Of a DNA stretch of 64,000 nucleotides, positions 37,543 to 46,864 are shown piece by piece. Origin of the DNA: Iodobacter sp. BJB302 (GTDB taxonomy: Bacteria; Pseudomonadota; Gammaproteobacteria; Burkholderiales; Chitinibacteraceae); NCBI RefSeq assembly GCF_002735645.1, contig NZ_PDZG01000005.1, positions 1-64,000 of the forward strand. Direction: 5' to 3'. The stretch's first letter is position 1. Each line of letters begins with the position of its first letter. Below the pieces are notes generated by a model. The model made no database searches, had not been told where the DNA came from, and saw nothing but the letters and a program-made list of their open reading frames with translations. Made by a program: the position numbers and the translations under genes.

Positions 37543-38319
37543 TCAATACGCCGATTTAGCCGTTGCACCTGCATCGTGGCCCAAGGTGGTCAGCAGGCTG
37601 CCCATCAGGCTGGATGCGCCAAAACGGAAAGTTGCCGCTTGCGCCCAGTCCGGCCCCATGATGCGGTCAGCAATGGCCAGGTATTCCAGCGCATCTTGTG
37701 CAGTACGCACGCCGCCTGCGGCCTTAAAGCCAACCGCTTTGCCGCTGTCTTTAATCGCCTGAATCATGATTTCAGCCGCTTCTTGCGTAGCGTTCACCGG
37801 TACTTTACCTGTGGAGGTCTTAATAAAATGCGCGCCTGCGGCAATAGAAATCTCACTGGCTTTACGAATCAGCTCAGGCGTTTTTAGCTCGCCGCTTTCG
37901 ATAATTACTTTCAGAATCTTATCGCCAACCGCAGCGCGGCTTTGCGCTACTACATCAAAGCCAACTTGCTCATCACCCGCCATCAGCGCGCGCCATGGGA
38001 AAACCACATCCACTTCATCTGCGCCATTAGCAATGGCGGCGGCTGTTTCAGCGGCAGCTTCAGCCGGTGTTGGCTCGCCCTTAGGAAAGTTAGTTACGGT
38101 AGCCACCGGAATATTCAAACCGTGAGCCGCCAGCGCCGCTTTTGCAGTAGGTACAAACTGTGCGTAAACACAGAGTGCTGCAGGATTGCCCACAGGGGTT
38201 TTTGCCGATGCTGCCAAAGCTTCAATCGAAGCCACGGTGTCTGTATCGTTCAGCGCGGTTAAATCCATTAAATGCAAACCACGCAGGGCTGCAGCACAGA
38301 GTTGATTTTGAGTTGCCAT
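37543..38319 (-). CDS. deoC: Deoxyribose-phosphate aldolase
   Basis: This 258-residue class I aldolase splits 2-deoxyribose-5-phosphate to acetaldehyde and glyceraldehyde-3-phosphate. The Schiff-base lysine is in HFIKTSTGK, a second catalytic lysine is in [11 protein letters not shown], and the DEVDVVFPW and VIIESGEL strands complete the barrel. It resembles the E. coli-type DeoC in length. AAGGA precedes ATG 38319. Two hairpin repeats lie between it and the upstream transporter gene. Confidence 0.95.
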   Translation of the reverse strand: MATQNQLCAAALRGLHLMDLTALNDTDTVASIEALAASAKTPVGNPAALCVYAQFVPTAKAALAAHGLNIPVATVTNFPKGEPTPAEAAAETAAAIANGADEVDVVFPWRALMAGDEQVGFDVVAQSRAAVGDKILKVIIESGELKTPELIRKASEISIAAGAHFIKTSTGKVPVNATQEAAEIMIQAIKDSGKAVGFKAAGGVRTAQDALEYLAIADRIMGPDWAQAATFRFGASSLMGSLLTTLGHDAGATAKSAY

Positions 38320-38387
38320 GATTTTTCCTTTTACAAAATATTTGAGCGGTTTGCTTCAAAGATGAAGCTTGATCTTGATCTGAGCAT

Positions 38388-38441
38388 GTTGGGTTACGCT
38401 TGTTTATTGGCAAAGACGGCCAACAAACAAGCTAACCCAAC
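38388..38441. repeat. GTTGGGTTA hairpin repeat, copy 1
   Basis: GTTGGGTTA at 38388-38396 pairs with TAACCCAAC at 38433-38441, and inner segments (gcttgttt / aaacaagc) extend the stem. A second copy follows about 50 bp away. It lies in the nupC-deoC gap and has no T-run on the minus strand, so it looks like a dispersed palindromic repeat. Confidence 0.75.
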
Positions 38442-38491
38442 CAACCCACAACTTCACGAATACAACATTTCCGTAAAAGCCGCCTGAGCAC

Positions 38492-38546
38492 GTTGGGTTA
38501 CGCTGCTTTGTTGGTACAAAACGACCAACAAAGCAGCTAACCCAAC
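38492..38546. repeat. GTTGGGTTA hairpin repeat, copy 2
   Basis: GTTGGGTTA at 38492-38500 pairs with TAACCCAAC at 38538-38546, and the inner arms gctgctttgttgg / ccaacaaagcagc extend the stem. The inner arms differ from those of copy 1 but keep perfect pairing, so the two are related yet separately maintained. Confidence 0.75.
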
Positions 38547-38604
38547 CTACGCCGCTGTTGACTGACTTCACAAGGGAACAAATCAACAGAGCCTGCTTTA
38601 AAAC

Positions 38605-39882
38605 TTAAGCCATGCTGATAAACAAACCAGCAATCGTTGCGCTCATCAGATTAGACAGCGTTGCAGCAGCCACCACGCGCAAGCCATAACGGCTTACTTC
38701 GGAACGGCGCTCTGGCGCTACCGAGCCAAAACCACCTGCCAGAATGGCAATCGACGAGAAGTTGGCAAAGCCGCACAAAGCAAAAGACAGAATCGCCAGT
38801 GTTTTAGCATCCAGTACTTGCAAGCCTGCAGCCGAAACAGCAGCAGCATCTTTAAGGTATGGAGCCAAGCCCACAAAGGCCACAAACTCGTTCAGAATCA
38901 TTTTCTGGCCAAGGAAGTTACCTGCCAGCGCCGCATGTTCCCAAGGCACACCAATTAAGTAAGCCAATGGCGAGAACACAATCCCCAGAATCAATTCAAG
39001 ATTGTATTCAGGATGGCCAAACAAGCCGCCCACACCGGCAACCAAACCATTCACCAGTGCAATCAGGCCAATAAACGCCAGCAACATCGCGCCAACATTC
39101 AGAGCAATCTTCAGGCCTACAGATGCACCTGCGGCACCCGCTTCGATCAGATTAGCCGGACGCTCATCGTCAAAAGTCAGGTCTTTAATTTCTACCGTAC
39201 TTTCTTCAGTGCTTGGGCAAATAATTTTGGCAAATAACAAGCCACCTGGAATCGCCATAAATGAAGCGGCAATCAGGTATTCCATACGCACGCCAAGCCC
39301 TGCATAACCCGCCAAGACCGAGCCGGCAATCGCAGCCATACCACTGGACATCACCGCAAACAGCTCAGGGCCGCTCATGGTTTTCATAAATGGCTTAACC
39401 ACCGCAGGCATTTCGCTCTGGCCGAGGAAAATAGTCGTCACAGCAGAAAAAGATTCCAGCTTGCTCACACCTAAGAGCTTTTGGAAGATAGTGCCTAAAA
39501 TCGTTACAATCCAGCGCATTACACCAAGGTAATACAGCACAGAAATAAACGAAGTCATAAAGATAATCATCGGTAACACACGAAATGCAAACACAAATCC
39601 GCCGTTGCCAAATACCTCGAACATTTTTTTATCGACTAAGCCGCCGAATAAAAATGAGATACCATGATTACCGTATTCCAATACATGATTCACTGCATTA
39701 GCCACATTCAGTAAAATATCTTTACCCAATGGAATAAACAGCACAATTGCACCAATAGAAATCTGGGTTAATAGTGCAGCAATAATGATGCGTGGTTTAA
39801 TTGCTTTGCGGTTCATTGAAATTGCAAAAGCAATCAATAACAGAACCGCGATACCGATTAGGCTGCGTCCAACTTCAAACAT
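38605..39882 (-). CDS. Concentrative nucleoside transporter, NupC family
   Basis: This 425-residue inner-membrane symporter brings nucleosides into the cell. CNT-family motifs are present: GFVFAFRVLPMIIFMTSFISVLYYLG, FLGQSEMPAVVKPF (the G-Q-S-E-x-P signature), ELFAVMSSGMAAIAGSVLAGYAGLG, and the C-terminal KTLAILSFALCGFANFSSIAI. The start is ATG 39882 with CAGGAG upstream. It is the first gene of the salvage operon nupC-deoC-deoA-deoB-cdd-udp, which fits import followed by phosphorolysis and sugar catabolism. Confidence 0.92.
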   Translation of the reverse strand: MFEVGRSLIGIAVLLLIAFAISMNRKAIKPRIIIAALLTQISIGAIVLFIPLGKDILLNVANAVNHVLEYGNHGISFLFGGLVDKKMFEVFGNGGFVFAFRVLPMIIFMTSFISVLYYLGVMRWIVTILGTIFQKLLGVSKLESFSAVTTIFLGQSEMPAVVKPFMKTMSGPELFAVMSSGMAAIAGSVLAGYAGLGVRMEYLIAASFMAIPGGLLFAKIICPSTEESTVEIKDLTFDDERPANLIEAGAAGASVGLKIALNVGAMLLAFIGLIALVNGLVAGVGGLFGHPEYNLELILGIVFSPLAYLIGVPWEHAALAGNFLGQKMILNEFVAFVGLAPYLKDAAAVSAAGLQVLDAKTLAILSFALCGFANFSSIAILAGGFGSVAPERRSEVSRYGLRVVAAATLSNLMSATIAGLFISMA

Positions 39883-40220
39883 CTTCGTCTCCTGAAATTT
39901 CACATACCGCTTTAATATTTGCGTGCGCTGCGGCTTGTTTTTTACGGGTTTTCACTCAGCCTGCAATATAGGCCTGGTAATATTTGAAGAAATAAGGTGT
40001 TTCACTTATACGCCGGCCACTTAAAAACGTAATGAATGTTTAGCAAATCCGCACATGTAAGCGAAATACCCTGATTTCAAAAAAAGCGGCACATATTAAT
40101 GCTTTTCAGGCAAAAAAAACTAAATTTACCTGCCAACCATCAGAAATTATCCATTTTATTTGTTTTATATTTTCGAATGGTGTAAGCAACTGCATTTACT
40201 GTTTTATTTGAGAGAAATCA
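39883..40220. promoter_or_regulatory. Upstream region of the nucleoside salvage operon
   Basis: This AT-rich gap of about 340 bp must hold the promoter for nupC-deoCAB-cdd-udp. I see no gene. I could not recognise a clear DeoR or CytR operator by eye. Confidence 0.4.
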
Positions 40221-40254
40221 AAAAAGGCGCAAGCTGTAAAGCTTGCGCCTTTTT
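40221..40254. terminator. Intrinsic terminator downstream of the IMPase-family gene
   Basis: AAAAAGGCGCAAGC at 40221-40234 pairs with GCTTGCGCCTTTTT at 40241-40254 around loop TGTAAA. It lies about 90 bp beyond the stop of the gene at 40342. Confidence 0.9.
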
Positions 40255-40341
40255 CTGGCGATTTATAACCACATACTTTTAATCAAATAAAATGGCAATA
40301 GGCCATTAATACTCAATACAGAAAAATAATATTATTATTCA

Positions 40342-41142
40342 TCAGCGATTATTCTTAACCCATTCCAGCCAGGGCTTAAATAAGGATGGGCAACGCGCAG
40401 CCACAACCGATCTTTGCCAAATATGATCCTGCCAGTAATTATCATGATGGATACTGGCAATTTGCCCGCCGGACTCAAGCAAGATCAAGACCCCCGCCGC
40501 GTAATCCCATAGCTTTTGCGAGCCATGCAACATTAAATCTGTGCGCCCTGCCGCCAGCCAGCACCAGTCTATAGTCGAAGAGCCATAATTGCGCAGGCTG
40601 CTGAATGGGGCCACGCTGACCACCCGCGCAGGCAATCGCCCGCCTAAATACTTAGGCTCTACGGCGGCTACGGCCTCACACAACGATTTAGGCACTTCCT
40701 GGCGCAGCGGTAAAGTGCGCCCGTTCATCCAAGCACCATAGCCTGCCGCAGCCGAAAAGCACTCATCCAAAGCCGGTACATAAACCACACCCAGCACTGG
40801 CCGCCCTTGGCGGAATAAGGCAATCGACACCGAAAAATGCGGCAAGCCGTGTACAAAATTGGTTGTGCCATCAATTGGATCAACAATCCACAGGCCATCT
40901 TCATGATCTGCCCACAGCGATTTTTGCTCGGCCACGCTCATTTCTTCGCCCAGCACCGGGCAATTCACAATTTTAGGGAGCTCACGCTGCAATGCAGCTT
41001 GCGATGCCATATCCGCCTCGGTAAAGAGGCTGCCATCATGTTTACGGCTGGACGCCACCTGCTGAAAGCGCGGCATAATTTCTTCAGCCGCTACACGGCG
41101 GGCCAAAGCAACTAAATCGGATAAACGCTCAAAATCGCTCAC
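40342..41142 (-). CDS. Inositol-monophosphatase family protein
   Basis: This 266-residue Mg-dependent phosphatase has the family motifs GEEMS (metal-binding Glu), WIVDPIDGTTNFVHGLPHFSVSIAL, and the C-terminal WDYAAGVLILLESGG. The substrate could be inositol phosphate, a histidinol-phosphate-like compound or another sugar phosphate; the sequence does not decide. The start is a GTG at 41142 with GGGAGAG upstream. It stands alone, with repeat copy B upstream and a terminator downstream. Confidence 0.88.
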   Translation of the reverse strand: MSDFERLSDLVALARRVAAEEIMPRFQQVASSRKHDGSLFTEADMASQAALQRELPKIVNCPVLGEEMSVAEQKSLWADHEDGLWIVDPIDGTTNFVHGLPHFSVSIALFRQGRPVLGVVYVPALDECFSAAAGYGAWMNGRTLPLRQEVPKSLCEAVAAVEPKYLGGRLPARVVSVAPFSSLRNYGSSTIDWCWLAAGRTDLMLHGSQKLWDYAAGVLILLESGGQIASIHHDNYWQDHIWQRSVVAARCPSLFKPWLEWVKNNR

Positions 41143-41240
41143 AGCTCTCTCCCATGTTTACCCCTCATTGTAAGGCAGTAAGATGACTTTGTTGCATGTG
41201 CACATGAAAAACGTTGGGGAATATGTGTAGGATGGTTGAA

Positions 41241-41441
41241 GCCCCTGTTGCGGTCCAATCGAGCCGGCGGCGGGCGGGATTGGCTCGTTCCTCGCCCCCA
41301 AGCGATCCCCCGCCCCGCTTGTTCCTCGCTCCGGCGTCTTTCAAGGGGACTTTAAAAAGCCCTATGCAAAGTGCGTGCTTATTATGCTTTTCACAGTTTG
41401 CTGATAAAAAAAATCTGCTTATTACGTATGGGGTTTCACCC
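41241..41441 (+). repeat. 201-bp interspersed repeat, copy B
   Basis: This is the inverted match of 21991-22191. It lies in the 380-bp gap between the IMPase-family gene and the phosphoketolase terminator, with no other gene there. Its outer end carries GGGTGAAACCCC (minus strand), where copy A has GGGTTTCACCCC. The inner five bases appear flipped between the copies. Confidence 0.85.
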
Positions 41442-41460
41442 GCCCTGATCACAGCCATAA

Positions 41461-41492
41461 AAAAAACCGCCCCCCATCCGAGGAGCGGTTTT
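41461..41492 (-). terminator. Intrinsic terminator of the phosphoketolase gene
   Basis: AAAAACCGC at 41461-41469 pairs with GCGGTTTTT at 41484-41492, with extra G-C pairing inside. The T-run lies on the minus strand, about 30 bp past the gene stop at 41523. Confidence 0.82.
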
Positions 41493-41522
41493 TGTGGTTT
41501 TTAATCAGCTAAACACCGCTAA

Positions 41523-43922
41523 TTAATAAGCCCACTTCCAGTTTTTAACTTCTGGCATATCGTCACCGTGTTCTGCGATATATTGGCTGTGTTCTACCAA
41601 TTTGTCCGACAGTTTCTGACGTACATGTGCGCCGATCTTTTGCAATGCAGGTACACGATCAATCACATCAATGGCCAGGTTAAAGCGATCCAGCTTATTC
41701 ACTACTACCATATCAAACGGTGTAGAAGTTGAGCCTTCTTCGATATAACCACGCGCATGGATATTGCTGTGACCATTGCGACGGTATGTTAGGCGGTGAA
41801 TCAGCCATGGGTAGCCGTGGAAGGCAAACATCACTGGTTTATCTGCGGTGAATATGGAATCAAATTCGCGGTCAGACAAGCCATGTGAGTGCTCTTCTTC
41901 TGGCTGCAGTGTCATCAGATCGCACACGTTCACAAAGCGGATTTTCAGATCAGGGAAGTGCTGGCGCAGCAAATCAGTTGCAGCCAGTGCTTCCATGGTC
42001 GGTACTTCACCCGCGCAAGCCATGACTACATCTGGCTCACCGCCCTGGTCATTCGAAGCCCAGTCCCAGATCCCCAGACCCTTGGTGCAATGGGTGATGG
42101 CTTGATCCATAGTCAGGTATTGCAGCGCTGGCTGCTTACCAGCTACCACCACGTTTACATAGTGACGGCTGCGTAATACATGATCAGTTACGCTGAGCAG
42201 GGTGTTGGCATCTGCTGGCAGGTAAACACGGATCACTTCTGCACGCTTGTTGATCACATGATCAAGGAAACCCGGATCCTGGTGTGAGAAGCCATTGTGA
42301 TCCTGACGCCATACGTGCGATGTCAGCAGGTAGTTCAGCGATGGCAAAGGTTTGCGCCAGTTGATGGTACGTGTTGTTTTCAGCCATTTTGCGTGCTGGT
42401 TAAACATCGAATCAATCACGTGGATAAACGCTTCGTAGCAGCTGAAGAAGCCGTGACGACCGGTCAGGTTGTACGCTTCCAGCCAGCCCTGGCAGGTATG
42501 TTCAGACAAGATTTCCATTACACGGCCATCTTGCGCCAGGTAATCATTGGTTTTATCTGCTTCAAGGTAATCAGCAAACCATGTTTTGCCTGATACATCG
42601 AACACATCGTTCCAGCGGTTGGATGCAGTTTCATCCGGCCCGAAGATACGGAAGTTCTTTTGCTCTTCGTTCTCATCCATCACATCGCGCAGGAATTTAC
42701 CCATCACGCGGGTGGCTTCAGCATTCACTGTACCTGGCTTATCGAATGTAACCGCGTATTTGCGGAAATCCGGCATGCGCAGATCTTTAGATTCCTGGCC
42801 GTGCACAACTGGGTTAGAACCCATGCGCAATGCGCCTTCTGGTGCTAATTCAGCCAGCTCTGCCTTGAATGAACCATCGGTATTGAATAGCTCTTCAGGA
42901 CGATAGCTCTTCATCCAGTTTTCTAAGTTGTGGACGTTTTCTTCATCGATATCAGAGAACGGCACCTGATGGCTGCGCCAGTAGTCTTCAACTTTCTTGC
43001 CTTTAATTTCTTTCGGGCCAGTCCAGCCTTTAGGCGTACGCATCACAATCATTGGGTAGCGTGGGCGAACGATAGGTACGCCAGCATCCATTTCTGCCTG
43101 TGCCTTAGCACGAATCGCATCCAGCTCGGCCATACACAGATCCATGGTCGCAGCCATTTTTTGGTGGATCTCGGTAAATGACTCGTCTTTTTCATTGAAT
43201 GTTTCGGTTTTCAGCTCAACAAAGTGAGGCTTATAACCAAAACCTTCAAACATCTTGGTGATTTCTTCATGGCTGATACGTGACAGCAAGGTTGGATTAG
43301 CAATCTTGTAGCCATTCAGATGCAGGATAGGCAGAACAAAACCGTCATTCACAGGGTGCAGATATTTATTGGAGTGCCATGATGCAGCCAGCGGGCCGGT
43401 TTCAGCCTCACCATCACCCACAACAGCGATAACAGTTTGGTTTGGATTATCAAAAGCAGCACCAAACGCGTGTGAAAGCGAATAACCCAACTCGCCGCCT
43501 TCGTGCATCGAGCCCGGAGTTTCCGGTGCTACGTGCGAAGGAATACCGCGTGGGAAGGAGAATTGCTTAAACAGACGTTGCATACCGGCAGTCGTGCGGT
43601 CGATATGTGGATAGAATTCTTCGTAGCTGCCTTCCAGATAAGTATTTGCCACCAGACCAGGGCCGCCATGGCCAGGACCAGTGATATAAATCATCGGGCT
43701 TTTGCGTTCTTTAATTACGCGATTAGCATGAACATAAATAAAATTCAGACCAGGCGTAGTACCCCAGTGGCCCAACAGACGAGGCTTGATGTGAGCAAAC
43801 TTCAGTTGCTCTGTAAGAAGCGGATTATCTAACAAATAAATTTGACCAACTGAGAGGTAGTTAGCCGCACGCCAGTAAGCGTGCATTTTGTTGATTTGTG
43901 CAGGAGATAGCTGTTGAGTCAC
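41523..43922 (-). CDS. xfp: Phosphoketolase (xylulose-5-P/fructose-6-P)
   Basis: This 799-residue thiamine-diphosphate enzyme cleaves xylulose-5-phosphate, and probably fructose-6-phosphate, to acetyl phosphate plus glyceraldehyde-3-P or erythrose-4-P. Typical motifs are present: [31 protein letters not shown], the ThDP-binding [22 protein letters not shown], and [17 protein letters not shown] near the C-terminus. The full family length is kept. The start is a GTG at 43922 with GAGG upstream. No acetate kinase or phosphotransacetylase gene is beside it, so how acetyl phosphate is used is not shown here. Confidence 0.95.
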   Translation of the reverse strand: MTQQLSPAQINKMHAYWRAANYLSVGQIYLLDNPLLTEQLKFAHIKPRLLGHWGTTPGLNFIYVHANRVIKERKSPMIYITGPGHGGPGLVANTYLEGSYEEFYPHIDRTTAGMQRLFKQFSFPRGIPSHVAPETPGSMHEGGELGYSLSHAFGAAFDNPNQTVIAVVGDGEAETGPLAASWHSNKYLHPVNDGFVLPILHLNGYKIANPTLLSRISHEEITKMFEGFGYKPHFVELKTETFNEKDESFTEIHQKMAATMDLCMAELDAIRAKAQAEMDAGVPIVRPRYPMIVMRTPKGWTGPKEIKGKKVEDYWRSHQVPFSDIDEENVHNLENWMKSYRPEELFNTDGSFKAELAELAPEGALRMGSNPVVHGQESKDLRMPDFRKYAVTFDKPGTVNAEATRVMGKFLRDVMDENEEQKNFRIFGPDETASNRWNDVFDVSGKTWFADYLEADKTNDYLAQDGRVMEILSEHTCQGWLEAYNLTGRHGFFSCYEAFIHVIDSMFNQHAKWLKTTRTINWRKPLPSLNYLLTSHVWRQDHNGFSHQDPGFLDHVINKRAEVIRVYLPADANTLLSVTDHVLRSRHYVNVVVAGKQPALQYLTMDQAITHCTKGLGIWDWASNDQGGEPDVVMACAGEVPTMEALAATDLLRQHFPDLKIRFVNVCDLMTLQPEEEHSHGLSDREFDSIFTADKPVMFAFHGYPWLIHRLTYRRNGHSNIHARGYIEEGSTSTPFDMVVVNKLDRFNLAIDVIDRVPALQKIGAHVRQKLSDKLVEHSQYIAEHGDDMPEVKNWKWAY

Positions 43923-44126
43923 GGAACACCTCGTTGAGAGTTGCTAATCAGTAAATCGTTAAGAATTTCATCTGTTGAAACTACTGTACATGATTGCTAT
44001 TTAAGGCTGTATGACAAAAATCAAATCTGCCAGAAGTCGAACACAATAAGTTTTTCACCTTATACAAGACCATCTGCAGGCTGTTTTGTTCCAGGAATGA
44101 CCCTGAGCCGCAAATAATACCGAGTC

Positions 44127-44141
44127 ATAATGAGTCATTAT
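44127..44141. promoter_or_regulatory. Perfect 15-bp palindrome in the xfp / ter intergenic region
   Basis: ATAATGAGTCATTAT is a 7-1-7 inverted repeat around G44134. It resembles half of a Fur-type site but lacks the full 19-base spacing, so the binding protein is unknown. The surrounding gap (43923-44714) is nearly 800 bp, AT-rich and otherwise without a recognisable gene. Confidence 0.45.
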
Positions 44142-44616
44142 CATCCATCATCCTGAGTACAAAACAGGAATAATTCAGAGGCTAAAAAATAACACTTTAT
44201 TTTATAACAAATATTATTCTTAACAAGTTTTCCCGCAAACAATGTTTTTAAAAAAAAAGCTGCATATTGTTTTAAAAAATATTCTGTGTTAATAATATTA
44301 ATTGCATATTTATATACATATAACAGATATATTATTCTGTATATTTCCGGGCTGTGGTGCAAAACAGCGTTATTTTTCATCCGGCATTCAGCGCTAAATC
44401 ATTGTAATTTGAAGTATTCAGCTGCCCTGTAAACATAAAGCGGTACTTTATACATCCGCGTAATGATTACCTCCTAGTTTTACAAGAAAACCCGCAAGCC
44501 TGACACGCATCTACCAGCTTCACACCTTACTTGCTCTTTGTTTATTGCTACGGTAACTTGCCGATATAACGTAAGGCAAAAGTAATAGAACTTGGATGCC
44601 CTGCTGCACACTGCAC

Positions 44617-44654
44617 TATATAAGCTAAACAGGCCTGTGCATTCAGCTTATATA
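44617..44654 (+). promoter_or_regulatory. Nested inverted repeats upstream of the Ter-like operon
   Basis: TATATAAGCT at 44617-44626 pairs with AGCTTATATA at 44645-44654. Between them is a second palindrome, ACAGGCCTGT, at 44629-44638. The structure lies about 60-100 bp before the ATG at 44715. It could be a two-site operator or a leader hairpin. Confidence 0.5.
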
Positions 44655-44714
44655 TAAGAAATTTTTAGCACGATCGTGCCTGCCCCTTTTTACTATCTTC
44701 AACTGGAGCAACAG

Positions 44715-45464
44715 ATGAGTTTACCCATGGCAAAAGAGCAGGATAAAGTTCGCCTGATCTTACAAAAACAAAATGTACCGCCAGGCTTTAAAATAAACAT
44801 GAAATTATTTGCTGATGTAAGTGGCTCATTTAAAGATGAATTTACAAAAAAGCTTCCTGGCGGCGGCTATATTGTTGATCCATTTTTTACGGCCGCGCTC
44901 GCAATCGCAGGGGTAATTGATCCTGACCGCAATATTCAAATTATTGGTTTTTCAGACCGTGCTTTAGATACCGGCGATTATTCAGTTGATACCGAAACAG
45001 AAATCCGTACCGATTTTTTAAACAGAGCCAAGCCTATTTTATGGGGCTCAACCGACTATGCCAAAGCACTGGAAGCACTGCTAAAAAGTAAGGCCATGGA
45101 GCAAACGCTAGGGGGCATGCTCAAAGGCTTGTTTGGTTTTGGTAAAAAAACCCCTGCAGAAAAGAAAGAAGCATTCTTAGTATTATTTGTTTCAGATGGC
45201 GAAGATATGGGTTCTGCTCCGAACTTTATTTCTCAATTAAAAGAGCTCGCCAAAATTGGTACTTTTGTCGTATTGATTGGTGCAAACTCTGATAAAAAGG
45301 TAAAGTTTAATTTGATGCAAAAAGCGGCGAATGAAGTTGAAGGATGTACATTCCACCGCTTAACTGAATTAGCAAATCTCTCTACCGATCAGCTTTACGA
45401 CCGTATTTTTGATACAGAATTCAAACGCTGGTTTGAGCAATTATCAGCAGAATATAAAGGCTGA
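44715..45464 (+). CDS. vWA-domain protein of a Ter-like operon (TerF-related)
   Basis: This 249-residue cytoplasmic von Willebrand factor A protein has a complete MIDAS metal site: D34-V-S36-G-S38 in FADVSGSFKDEF, a Thr in WGSTDYAKAL and the acidic loop VSDGEDMGS. vWA proteins of this kind accompany TerD proteins in tellurium/stress systems, where they are thought to act as metal-dependent adaptors. The start is ATG 44715 with TGGAG 7 bases upstream. The GTG at 44676 has no such site. It is first in a four-gene run, 64 bp before terD. Confidence 0.82.
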   Translation: MSLPMAKEQDKVRLILQKQNVPPGFKINMKLFADVSGSFKDEFTKKLPGGGYIVDPFFTAALAIAGVIDPDRNIQIIGFSDRALDTGDYSVDTETEIRTDFLNRAKPILWGSTDYAKALEALLKSKAMEQTLGGMLKGLFGFGKKTPAEKKEAFLVLFVSDGEDMGSAPNFISQLKELAKIGTFVVLIGANSDKKVKFNLMQKAANEVEGCTFHRLTELANLSTDQLYDRIFDTEFKRWFEQLSAEYKG

Positions 45465-45528
45465 GCCAGATACTTAATTATTGCAAAATAGCTGATTAAA
45501 ATTCAATAAAACCCAGTAAGGATAGAAG

Positions 45529-46119
45529 ATGCTCCCAATGACAAAAGGCGGTAGCTTACCGCTCACTAAAAACAACGCTCCACTACAAGAAGTGCGCCTT
45601 GAGCTGTCCTGGTCCCCGCCCAAAAACACCAGCAAAGGCAGCTATGATTTAGATGCCAGCTGCTTTCCGCTTAACAGCACAGGTGGCGGCCCCTTAGGGA
45701 AAATCAGCGAAGTTGATCATATTTGCTACTGGGGCCAGCAAAAAACCCCTTCAATGGAACACCTGGCCGGGGACGATCGTACCGGTGATGGCGATGGCCC
45801 CGACGAAGTCATCCTGATTCACTTTAATGCCCTGCCCGGCAATTGCGATTTAATCGCCATTGTTGGCACCATAGATAAAGCCATTGAGCGCGGGCAAAGC
45901 TTTGCCGAAGTGGCCGATGCAAAAATGCAAATCTTCAATAATAAAAACAATGAATTACTGGCCGAAGCGAAACTGGCGTCGCTGGATGCAGGATCTACCG
46001 GCTGCTTATTTGCAAGCATTCGTAAAAAAGATCAGGTATGGACTGTAGAAAACGTCAGCCAGGGCTATCCGGGTAAAGAATTGCCTGATTTCTTCCAATT
46101 ATTTGGTTATCAAGGCTGA
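45529..46119 (+). CDS. terD: TerD-family calcium-binding stress protein
   Basis: This 196-residue protein has the TerD fold pattern: GGSLPLTKNNAPLQEVRLELSW at the start, SYDLDASCFPL, and the calcium-site motif DDRTGDGDGPDE at residues 82-93. The C-terminal WTVENVSQGYPGKELPDFFQLFGY is typical. Proteins of this family are tied to resistance to tellurite, phage and other stresses, but the mechanism is not settled. AAGGATAGAAG precedes the ATG. The next gene starts 3 bases after its stop, so translation is likely coupled. Confidence 0.88.
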   Translation: MLPMTKGGSLPLTKNNAPLQEVRLELSWSPPKNTSKGSYDLDASCFPLNSTGGGPLGKISEVDHICYWGQQKTPSMEHLAGDDRTGDGDGPDEVILIHFNALPGNCDLIAIVGTIDKAIERGQSFAEVADAKMQIFNNKNNELLAEAKLASLDAGSTGCLFASIRKKDQVWTVENVSQGYPGKELPDFFQLFGYQG

Positions 46120-46121
46120 TT

Positions 46122-46856
46122 ATGTCCGGCTATCGCGATTTATTTGGTGCTCCTGCAGCCCCAATGCGCGATCTGTTTGGGGAGCCAGAAGCTCCTCAAA
46201 CAGCCCCTGCAAGCGAAAATCTGGCGGATCTGTTTGCCGGCCAGACAAGCCCTGCCAGGCCGGATGAAATCAACGCAGACAAAGCACTCACCACCGCACC
46301 TAAAACAATTGCCAGCACCGAGGGCGTTAATCTGCGCTATGCAGAATTAATTAAAGCCAGCGAGCAGCTGATGCACCGCGTAATCGACCTTACTCAGTCG
46401 GTTAAGAGCCGTGAAAATCTGTTAAATACCATCTTTACTGAGGCAAAGCGCCAGGCTGATGATCTGCAGGCAGCCATCAATCCAAAACGCAGTTTATTGT
46501 TTGGAAAAAAGGCCCCGGATAAGGCTCATGCACACGCATTAATCGATCAGTTGCAATTATTTATGCGGCAGGAATTAAAACCGGATTTATTTTTACAAAA
46601 TGATATTGATGAATTACTGCGCCAGACTGATTACCTGGATCGTTTGGCTGATGTTTTAAAAACAGACGCTCTGCAGGTACTGGCCCCGGAAGATCAGCTA
46701 CTCAGCCGCATCATGACTCAGGCTCATATTTTATCCCTGCAAGCCGCATCCACACGGCAGCTCACAGCCCAACTGGACGAACAGCTGCTTGATATTGAAA
46801 ATTGGCGGGGCCACTTTCTGTCTCTGCTGGTTGTCGATATTCAGCAAAAACTCTGA
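46122..46856 (+). CDS. Unknown protein with DLFG motifs, linked to TerD and TelA
   Basis: I do not recognise the family of this 244-residue protein. Its N-terminus repeats a short motif three times: YRDLFG (residues 4-9), MRDLFG (15-20) and LADLFA (34-39), in a proline/alanine-rich, probably disordered stretch. From about residue 65 it becomes strongly helical and charged (KASEQLMHRVIDLTQSVKSRENLL), with no signal peptide or membrane segment. The next gene, TelA-like, begins with a matching MSQYKDLFGSP. It is tightly packed between terD (3 bp) and telA (9 bp), so it should belong to the same complex. It may be an adaptor that pairs with the TelA-like protein, which is an inference. Confidence 0.75.
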   Translation: MSGYRDLFGAPAAPMRDLFGEPEAPQTAPASENLADLFAGQTSPARPDEINADKALTTAPKTIASTEGVNLRYAELIKASEQLMHRVIDLTQSVKSRENLLNTIFTEAKRQADDLQAAINPKRSLLFGKKAPDKAHAHALIDQLQLFMRQELKPDLFLQNDIDELLRQTDYLDRLADVLKTDALQVLAPEDQLLSRIMTQAHILSLQAASTRQLTAQLDEQLLDIENWRGHFLSLLVVDIQQKL

Positions 46857-46864
46857 GGATTACC

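Noticed and set aside
44141-44380. 79-residue minus-strand frame in the xfp-ter gap
   Set aside because: It is AT-rich, low-complexity and lacks a ribosome-binding site. It looks like chance open frame.
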